DNA of 8,739 bases, taken from Desulfamplus sp. GTDB taxonomy: Bacteria > Desulfobacterota > Desulfobacteria > Desulfobacterales > Desulfobacteraceae. The stretch's first letter is position 1, and each line of letters opens with the position of its first letter. This document shows positions 1 through 4,563 of this stretch, piece after piece. The stretch lies in assembly GCA_015231395.1 (NCBI GenBank), contig JADGBP010000076.1:1-8739 (forward strand). The letters run 5' to 3'. The position numbers and the translations under genes are program-made. Below the pieces are notes generated by a model, which saw nothing but the letters and a program-made list of their open reading frames with translations, was not told the origin of the DNA and did no database searches.

Positions 1-198
1 ATAAAAGACGAATTGGGAAACGCTGTCTTGATGAAATTGGACAACCCTAACTCCAAAAGAACATTTTGCTCTATCTGCACAATCGAGAATCAGAATGATA
101 AAATTGAAATAACAAAGGAAGAAAAATATTTTATCGGGCATAAAGAAGCTGATGAACATTATCGTTTTGGCTTCAAATGGGTAGCCGGTCGAAAATAG
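1..198 (+). CDS. terA: TerA-like tellurium-resistance / stress protein, C-terminal fragment
   Basis: The frame is open from base 1 and ends at TAG 196-198, followed at once by an in-frame TAA, so only the last 65 residues of a gene that starts outside the window are seen. The tail holds a YFIGHKEADEHYRFGF-type stretch and ends in KWVAGRK. This resembles what I recall of the TerA C-terminus (YFxGHxxMDxxxGWGFxWxxGxK). TerA proteins carry TerD-type domains, a family known to bind calcium, and belong to the Ter stress-response machinery at the inner face of the membrane. The PRTase genes 27 bases downstream and terB further on support the assignment. An internal ATG lies at 31-33, but nothing suggests it is a real start. 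Another TerD-family paralogue cannot be excluded from such a short piece. Confidence 0.72.
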   Translation: MKDELGNAVLMKLDNPNSKRTFCSICTIENQNDKIEITKEEKYFIGHKEADEHYRFGFKWVAGRK

Positions 199-213
199 TA
201 AGAAAAATGGCAT

Positions 214-218
214 AAGGA
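214..218 (+). promoter_or_regulatory. Ribosome binding site for a TTG start
   Basis: AAGGA lies 7 bases before TTG 226. An in-frame TAA (223-225) sits directly before the TTG, and two more in-frame stops lie at 196-201, so the gene cannot begin further upstream. No in-frame ATG occurs in the first part of the protein, so TTG with this site is the best start. Confidence 0.6.
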
Positions 219-225
219 AAATTAA

Positions 226-1533
226 TTGGTTAAAGATTTTTATCACCTGAAAAGAGATAACAACCCGCACAGAGAGGATGCCTTTACACTCTCGTGCCTT
301 GGAAAGCTCCACCCCGCATCACGCGTTGATTTTTTAAGGTGCGGAGGCTATTTATCCGGCTTGCTTGACGAGGCTCTCTTTTATAAATCCGTTTCGCATC
401 AATTGGTTAATTCTCATCAATCGGTTAATAATAACGCGGTCGTTTCCAAATCTGTTTCACAGAACAGTAATACTGTGCATCACAACAGCAACTCTTTGTC
501 ACACAACAGCAACTCTGTGCATCACAACAAATGTTTGTCAGGCAACCGCAATGATGACGAAATACTTATTATTGGACTGACTGAATCTGGCATTATACCG
601 GCACTGTTAATGTATCTTGAGACTCTTGGGCGTGATCTGAACACCAGTATCCTCTATTCCACAAGAAGACCATTGTCTGGAATTGCCTTTAAGGAGACCC
701 ATTCCCACGGCCCCGACCATATACTGCCTCTTCCTGATTGTAAAATCAGTGAAATATGGATTGTAGAGGATGAAATTACAAGCGGCAACACAGTTTGTAA
801 TCTCATGGTTCAGCTATGTGAGTATCTTGATATCAGCCGGGTGCGTATCTTTGCATTTGCGGACTTCAGAGACAGTCAGCAGAAATCCGATTTCGCTTTA
901 AAAACAGCCCAAGATAATATTAAATGTGATGTTCATACTCTCAGTCATATCTCTGATTTTACAAGGCAAAATGAAAAAATGATAAAATCAGAGAATCAGA
1001 AAATCAACCATGCGTCTGACAGGCGATTTTTAAACAAACATTTAAATACAAAGCATTCTCTTGAAACAGAACATTTTCTTAAAAGAGAGGCATTGGAAAA
1101 CTGGAATCTTCCTGAAAAAAGACCTTCTCTTGCCATGAAATCCGGTGATTTTCTTGACGTTAATTCATGGAAACTTCCTCCTGAAATCAGTAAAGGAACA
1201 ATACTTGTCATAGGTGAATCGGTTGACCTTGCAGCCTGTTTTGCCCTTGCAAATGAGGATATCATGTTTCAGCAGATATCATTAAGCCCTTGGAAGGTGG
1301 ATAACAAATCTATTTTCAGCAGAATGAGCTTTGCTGGAAAATACTATCTTTATAATTATGAAAGACTCAAAGACCCTGCATTACATCCGATTTTCATACT
1401 TTGTGATCCAATTGACAGGGATATAGAAAAGGAGGCGGTGAGAAAACTTGGAAAACACGGCATTTATGCGAAACCAATATTTCAAGGCTGTGAACAATCT
1501 TCCATGGAACCAGCTTTTTTATCTCAATCTTGA
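226..1533 (+). CDS. Ter-system phosphoribosyltransferase with TRSP domain (PRTase_2-TRSP)
   Basis: The 435-residue protein is read from a TTG start. Residues about 113-225 show a phosphoribosyltransferase fold: IIGLTESG at 115-122, TRRP at 146-149, ETHSHGPDHIL at 157-167 and the PRPP-binding loop VEDEITSGNT at 180-189. This order matches the PRTase_2 family of Ter gene clusters, thought to transfer a ribosyl phosphate in making a nucleoside-like metabolite. A charged linker (about 235-310) joins it to a C-terminal region with ILVIGE and YYLYNY that fits the TRSP domain; the name-giving motif is degenerate here (ISLSPW, 351-356). Residues 58-102 are a His/Asn/Ser-rich repeat insertion just before the first beta strand of the PRTase. 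The end overlaps the next PRTase gene by 86 bases, indicating co-transcription and probable translational coupling. The family call is firm; the substrate is unknown. Confidence 0.85.
   Translation: MVKDFYHLKRDNNPHREDAFTLSCLGKLHPASRVDFLRCGGYLSGLLDEALFYKSVSHQLVNSHQSVNNNAVVSKSVSQNSNTVHHNSNSLSHNSNSVHHNKCLSGNRNDDEILIIGLTESGIIPALLMYLETLGRDLNTSILYSTRRPLSGIAFKETHSHGPDHILPLPDCKISEIWIVEDEITSGNTVCNLMVQLCEYLDISRVRIFAFADFRDSQQKSDFALKTAQDNIKCDVHTLSHISDFTRQNEKMIKSENQKINHASDRRFLNKHLNTKHSLETEHFLKREALENWNLPEKRPSLAMKSGDFLDVNSWKLPPEISKGTILVIGESVDLAACFALANEDIMFQQISLSPWKVDNKSIFSRMSFAGKYYLYNYERLKDPALHPIFILCDPIDRDIEKEAVRKLGKHGIYAKPIFQGCEQSSMEPAFLSQS
397..432 (+). repeat. 18-bp tandem duplication inside the PRTase-TRSP gene
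   Basis: Two units, catcaattggttaattct and catcaatcggttaataat, encode HQLVNS and HQSVNN (residues 58-69). The unit is in frame and in a region that appears to be an inserted loop. It lies 30 bases before a second, unrelated array. Confidence 0.75.
463..528 (+). repeat. 21-bp tandem array (3 units plus 3 bases) inside the PRTase-TRSP gene
   Basis: Units start at 463, 484 and 505 and follow the pattern aacagcaactctgtgcatcac with a few substitutions. They encode NSNTVHH, NSNSLSH and NSNSVHH. The array is hydrophilic, in frame and outside the PRTase motifs. Confidence 0.85.
1429..1435 (+). promoter_or_regulatory. Strong internal Shine-Dalgarno for the second PRTase
   Basis: AAGGAGG occurs inside the coding region of the upstream gene. 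It is 12 bases before TTG 1448 and 30 bases before the in-frame ATG 1466. It favours TTG 1448 as the start, although the spacing is longer than ideal. ATG 1466 has no such site close to it. Confidence 0.5.
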
Positions 1534-2683
1534 GCAGGAAGTTCACCCCTTTAATGAACCAGATCGTTTCCGTCCTTTGAACAAAGCCTATGACGGAAGC
1601 AACACTTTCTGGGCAACCCCTTCTCCCGAACCTGATTTAAGCGACGTTTTCTGGCAGGATGTTGAATCTGCTTTTACGAATAAAATTCAATATGCCAAAT
1701 ATGCTTTTATGCGGCAGAATCTTGATGACACAACAAGCACAAATAATTCTGAAATCTACACAACAAGCACAAATAATTCTGAAATCTACACATCAAGCAC
1801 AAATAATCCTGAACTCTACACCGCAGCACAAAATCTTGCGTTATCAGTTCTAAAATGGCAGCCAGACCCTAAAAAAATTTTATTTGTTTCAATTTTAAGA
1901 GCAGGTGTCCCAATAACAGAATGGCTCTGCACAATGCTTCCTGGAACGGTTGGGGTAGCGTTGTCGCTTTTTGTAGGGGTTGGCATTGATGCTATTGCAC
2001 TTGCGGCAATTGAGAGAGATTTTCCTGACAGATCCATTATTTTTGTTGACGGCTGGACAGGAAAAGGAGGTGTGGCAAGAGAACTCGCCAAGCTAAACAA
2101 AGGACCTCTTGCTGTATTGATCGACCCTTGGGGATGGGCTGACTTTGCCGGTATAAAAGAAGATATATTCTGTCCGTCCGCCTGTTTTACAGGTCTTGCA
2201 ACTCTTGGTTTTTCAAGGACATTTGTTGTTGAAAAAGACAAAATATTTTCTGCGTTAAGATTCTCTAAAGAATTTGCAAAGCCTGAACTTGTAAAAAGCT
2301 GGAAGGAGTGTGCTCCACCATTTCCAGTATTATCTGGTGTCGATCAATCCGAAATTCAAAAATATGAAATCCAAAAATATGAAATCCAAAATTCTGAGCT
2401 CATAAAATCTGAAATCATAAAATCTGAAGTTCAAAAAATTGATGCAAAAACAAATGAAATAAAAAAATTTGAAGCAAAAACAGATTTGAGAATCCACAGT
2501 AATGAAGTTTGCCGAGCACTTATCAACGCTGCTCCAAAAAATCTGCTGTTCGCAGATGACAAGCATTTTGCTCAAAAGCATTTTTTACTTTTACTTAAGC
2601 TTGCGGAACAAAGAGGCATCAAATCAGAGTTTAACGCAAGACATTTAAAACAACTTAAAACAAGAGTGGCGTGTATTTTATGA
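1448..2683 (+). CDS. Ter-system phosphoribosyltransferase with C-terminal PELOTA-like domain (PRTase_1 / 'StiP' family)
   Basis: The product has 411 residues from TTG 1448, or 405 from ATG 1466. The core (about 62-295) has ILRAGVP at 149-155, the PRPP-loop-like VDGWTGKG at 200-207 and LIDPWGWAD at 224-232. These are hallmarks of the Ter-cluster PRTase family often annotated automatically as 'cysteine protease StiP'. Residues about 346-411 resemble the PELOTA-type putative RNA-binding domain that ends this family. The protein probably acts with the preceding PRTase on a ribosylated intermediate; the chemistry is unproven. Two tandem arrays interrupt it: three decapeptides (95-124) before the PRTase core and nine pentapeptides (302-346) between core and PELOTA domain. 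Motifs on both sides are intact, so the gene looks functional. It overlaps the upstream gene by 86 bases and ends in an ATGA overlap with a mini-ORF. Confidence 0.85.
   Translation: MENTAFMRNQYFKAVNNLPWNQLFYLNLEQEVHPFNEPDRFRPLNKAYDGSNTFWATPSPEPDLSDVFWQDVESAFTNKIQYAKYAFMRQNLDDTTSTNNSEIYTTSTNNSEIYTSSTNNPELYTAAQNLALSVLKWQPDPKKILFVSILRAGVPITEWLCTMLPGTVGVALSLFVGVGIDAIALAAIERDFPDRSIIFVDGWTGKGGVARELAKLNKGPLAVLIDPWGWADFAGIKEDIFCPSACFTGLATLGFSRTFVVEKDKIFSALRFSKEFAKPELVKSWKECAPPFPVLSGVDQSEIQKYEIQKYEIQNSELIKSEIIKSEVQKIDAKTNEIKKFEAKTDLRIHSNEVCRALINAAPKNLLFADDKHFAQKHFLLLLKLAEQRGIKSEFNARHLKQLKTRVACIL
1730..1822 (+). repeat. 30-bp tandem array (3 units plus one codon) in the second PRTase gene
   Basis: Units start at 1730, 1760 and 1790. 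The first two are identical and the third has three substitutions. They encode TTSTNNSEIY, the same again, and TSSTNNPELY (residues 95-124), then a further Thr. The array separates an N-terminal helical segment from the PRTase core. Identity of the first two units points to a recent duplication. Confidence 0.9.
2351..2485 (+). repeat. 15-bp tandem array, nine units, in the PRTase-PELOTA linker
   Basis: Nine consecutive five-codon units (residues 302-346) run EIQKY, EIQKY, EIQNS, ELIKS, EIIKS, EVQKI, DAKTN, EIKKF, EAKTD. Units at the 5' end are nearly identical in DNA (gaaatycaaaaatat), and those at the 3' end have diverged. The array is charged and in frame, and forms the whole linker between the two domains. 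Confidence 0.85.
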
Positions 2684-2730
2684 GCAGGATTGATGAAAAA
2701 TTTCACCCAAAGGGCAGTAATTTACCATGA
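2680..2730 (+). CDS. Possible 16-codon mini-ORF joined by ATGA overlaps on both sides
   Basis: ATG 2680 overlaps the TGA (2681-2683) of the PRTase-PELOTA gene, and its own TGA (2728-2730) overlaps ATG 2727 of the HAD gene. It would encode MSRIDEKFHPKGSNLP. It fills the gap exactly, so ribosomes could pass along the operon by termination-reinitiation. It has no strong ribosome binding site of its own. It could be a leader-type coupling ORF, the remnant start of a deleted gene, or chance. I do not recognise the peptide. Confidence 0.3.
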   Translation: MSRIDEKFHPKGSNLP

Positions 2731-3587
2731 AAATACATTCTGATTTTCATGGTTTGGGGTGGTCGGATTCAGACTATGAAAGTTTAATTATCAACGCACT
2801 TGTCTGCGACCTTGACGGTACTTTGCTGCACAGCGAACAGGAGGCTATACCAGTTCAGGGCAGAACTCGTGCCAGTTTTCTATCAAAAAATGCGGCTCTG
2901 CTTCTTGGAAAAATAAGCCAAATATTTCCTGTGGTTATCGCGACCGGAAGAAATGGAAACAGCGTTTACAAACTTGTCAGCCAGTTGCCAGATGTTCAAT
3001 TCAAAGGATTTGTTTTTGAAAACGGTTTTGTGGCAAAACATAAAATTGGTGATAATCAAATAACCGCTTATGACTGGATTCCGGTCACCCCGAATAATGA
3101 AAATCAACAATGCATTTTCATGGTAAAAGTCGCTATCTGGAATAAAATAGCGGCTCTTTTTCCAGACTGGGAGAGACTGCCTTACTATGAGAATAGTGTG
3201 GGATTTGTATTCCCTTTTGATAAAAAGGATATTGATTCAGGTGCAATGGATAGAGTTGCGGGGCATGCTGAAAAAATCTTAAAGGAGAATGGGTACAACT
3301 ATTGTGTTCATAAGGAAACAAAAAAACTTTTTATCTATCCAGGGCATGTTGATAAAATGAAAGGTCTTGCTCTTCTTCGTGTTCATCCATATATTGCAAT
3401 GGGTGACGAGAGCAATGATCTGCAGATGATGCAGCAGAGCAATTTTCCTATCACTTTAAACTCTTGTGCGTCAGAAGTAAAAGATCTTATAAAGCAAAAA
3501 AATGGATTTTGTTCTATGCAGACATCCCACAATGCTGCCTGTGAAATGCTTGAATTTGCATATGAGAAAATCAAAAATATTGTTTAA
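2727..3587 (+). CDS. HAD-superfamily phosphatase of the Ter gene group
   Basis: The 286-residue protein has all four HAD motifs. Motif I is VCDLDGTLL, with nucleophile D28 and acid/base D30. Motif II is VVIATGRN with T73. Motif III Lys is K212 (or K210) in VDKMKG. Motif IV is GDESND at 226-231. The long segment between motifs II and III (about 95-205) is a C2-type cap as in Cof-like hydrolases. Such enzymes dephosphorylate small sugar- or nucleotide-phosphates in the cytoplasm, and a HAD phosphatase is a regular partner of the two PRTases in Ter clusters, where it is proposed to process the ribosyl-phosphate product. An in-frame TAA at 2718-2720 leaves ATG 2727 as the first possible start; AAAGGG at 2709-2714 is a rather distant ribosome binding site. 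No tandem array interrupts this gene. Family confidence is high; the substrate is unknown. Confidence 0.85.
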   Translation: MKIHSDFHGLGWSDSDYESLIINALVCDLDGTLLHSEQEAIPVQGRTRASFLSKNAALLLGKISQIFPVVIATGRNGNSVYKLVSQLPDVQFKGFVFENGFVAKHKIGDNQITAYDWIPVTPNNENQQCIFMVKVAIWNKIAALFPDWERLPYYENSVGFVFPFDKKDIDSGAMDRVAGHAEKILKENGYNYCVHKETKKLFIYPGHVDKMKGLALLRVHPYIAMGDESNDLQMMQQSNFPITLNSCASEVKDLIKQKNGFCSMQTSHNAACEMLEFAYEKIKNIV

Positions 3588-3604
3588 AACAGGACTATAA
3601 AAGA

Positions 3605-3670
3605 AGAACAACGCTGAAAGAAACAAAGAACAACGCTTAAAGAAACAAAGAACAATGTTGAAAGAGAAAA
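3605..3670 (+). repeat. 22-bp tandem repeats, purine-rich, upstream of terB
   Basis: Units start at 3605, 3627 and 3649 with the pattern agaacaacgctgaaagaaac plus two A's. Weaker versions seem to continue to about 3725 (gacgagag, gtgtcgaaag, ggtaacgaaag). The + strand is almost pyrimidine-free over much of the tract. No ORF uses it, and the unit is not a multiple of three, unlike the coding arrays in this window. Confidence 0.8.
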
Positions 3671-3726
3671 GAATATAGACGAGAGAAAAAAAACAGTGTC
3701 GAAAGAAAAAAACGGTAACGAAAGTG

Positions 3727-3759
3727 GGTCTTTATTAATATGCGATTAATTAAAAGACC
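3727..3759 (+). promoter_or_regulatory. Interrupted dyad just upstream of terB
   Basis: Left arm ggtcttt+attaat (3727-3739) pairs with right arm attaat+TA bulge+aaagacc (3745-3759), giving 13 base pairs around the loop atgcg. It ends 35 bases before the terB start. No T-run follows, so it is not a standard intrinsic terminator. An operator or an mRNA leader hairpin are the likelier readings. Confidence 0.45.
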
Positions 3760-3794
3760 ATGTGTTCAAACGATTCAACTAAAGGGAGATTAAA

Positions 3795-4250
3795 ATGGGA
3801 TTTCTGAGTAAACTAAAAGAGGGTGCAATGGAGCTTCAAGGACAGCTTGTCACTCAGGTAAAACAGTTTCAGAACAAGAATTTCGCGGATGCCACAATGG
3901 CTGTCTGTGCTCTTGTAGCTGCGGCAGACGGCACAATTGATGCCAGCGAGAGAAAGAAAACAGCAGCTTTTATCAGTTCCAACGACACTCTTGCCGTGTT
4001 TGATGTGAGCCAGTTGCAGCAGGCATTCAATACCTATTGCGACAAACTGGTTAAAGATTTTGATTTTGGCAAAATTGATCTTTTGCAGGTAGTTGCAAAA
4101 TTGAAAAAAACACCTCCTCAGGCTCGTGCGGCTGTTCAGGTGGCTGTGCTCATAGCCGGAGCTGACGGTAATTTTGACGATGATGAAAAACAAATTATTA
4201 AAGAGATCTGCCGTTCGCTTGATATTGATCCTGCGGAATTTGATCTTTAA
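3795..4250 (+). CDS. terB: TerB-family tellurite-resistance / metal-sensing protein
   Basis: The product has 151 residues, the same length as classical TerB, and is similar in sequence throughout. It is a soluble all-helical protein with two duplicated acidic turns: ADGTIDASE around D45-E52 and ADGNFDDDE around D124-E131. In TerB these acidic residues are thought to bind divalent metal. TerB associates with the membrane protein TerC and with TerD-type proteins in a stress-sensing complex. No tandem array interrupts it. GGGAG (3784-3788) lies 6 bases before the ATG. A 207-base gap with its own repeats and a dyad separates it from the PRTase/HAD group, so it may have its own transcription start. 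terC is not in the window. The assignment is firm. Confidence 0.95.
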   Translation: MGFLSKLKEGAMELQGQLVTQVKQFQNKNFADATMAVCALVAAADGTIDASERKKTAAFISSNDTLAVFDVSQLQQAFNTYCDKLVKDFDFGKIDLLQVVAKLKKTPPQARAAVQVAVLIAGADGNFDDDEKQIIKEICRSLDIDPAEFDL

Positions 4251-4269
4251 GGAATGAGTCCGAAATAAC

Positions 4270-4322
4270 TTACCCAAACTCCCCCTCTCCAGATATGGAG
4301 AGGGGGCTGGGGGGTGAGGTAA
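4270..4322 (+). repeat. GC-rich REP-like hairpin element A
   Basis: A perfect 10-bp stem, ccccctctcc (4281-4290) with ggagaggggg (4297-4306), closes on the loop agatat. It is followed by ctggggggtgaggt. An outer stem ttacc/ggtaa (4270-4274 with 4318-4322) may enclose it. This 'CCCCTCTCC...GGAGAGGGGG...GGTGAGG' pattern resembles abundant dispersed intergenic repeats of many bacterial genomes. It begins 20 bases after the terB stop, so it could also stabilise the terB mRNA 3' end or weakly terminate transcription, although no T-run follows. Confidence 0.65.
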
Positions 4323-4430
4323 ATGGGCAGGTTATTTAAAACCGGTTCCTAAATATAGTTTTTCAGACAAATAAATTGGCAAGAGGTTGCCCTTCTTAAA
4401 AATTGAGATACCACAATATCAGCAACCAAA

Positions 4431-4508
4431 GCCCCACCTCCCTTCCCCACTTCCCAAAGATAAGGGGAAGATAAAGACTCCTCTCTCCGGAAAGAGTCGG
4501 GGTGGGGC
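4431..4508 (+). repeat. Cloverleaf-like GC-rich inverted-repeat element B
   Basis: An outer perfect stem, gccccacc (4431-4438) with ggtggggc (4501-4508), encloses two hairpins. The first is cttcccc/ggggaag (4442-4448 with 4464-4470); the second is gactc/gagtc (4476-4480 with 4494-4498). Nesting of three stems in 78 bases suggests selection or spread as a small dispersed element. It lies 55 bases before topB. Confidence 0.6.
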
Positions 4509-4563
4509 AAAATATTTATCTGGAAACCTATATACATCATGCTTTAATCAATGAGCCCATCCC

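Larger units (their letters stand above)
4251..4563. other. 313-bp intergenic region holding two structured GC-rich elements
   Basis: No gene is supported here. It contains two GC-rich hairpin elements (4270-4322 and 4431-4508), described separately. Between them the arms ggttgc (4385-4390) and gcaacc (4422-4427) could form a further six-pair stem. The base composition of both elements contrasts sharply with the AT-rich surroundings. No clear promoter or strong ribosome binding site for topB is visible in the last 60 bases. Confidence 0.7.

Noticed and set aside
463..528. Repeat arrays considered as CRISPR
   Set aside because: Here and at the other arrays, units abut without spacers, are 13-30 bp long and mostly keep a reading frame. 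No cas gene is present.
1816..2241. Antisense ORF of 141 codons opposite the second PRTase
   Set aside because: The + strand frame has all family motifs here (ILRAGVP, VDGWTGKG, DPWGW); the other reading has none.
226..2683. The two overlapping PRTase frames considered as one gene broken by a frameshift
   Set aside because: Each frame has its own complete PRTase motifs and its own C-terminal domain, and the two families are regular neighbours in Ter clusters.
1448..2683. Annotation as a cysteine protease (StiP)
   Set aside because: The visible motifs are those of a PRPP-binding phosphoribosyltransferase; I see no protease catalytic signature.
3813..4277. Antisense ORF of 154 codons opposite terB
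   Set aside because: terB on the + strand matches its family throughout. The antisense translation is Cys/Phe/Ile-rich and resembles nothing known.
4281..4306. Hairpin considered as a Rho-independent terminator for terB
   Set aside because: The stem is strong but followed by G-rich sequence, not a T-run. The flanks match a dispersed-repeat pattern better.
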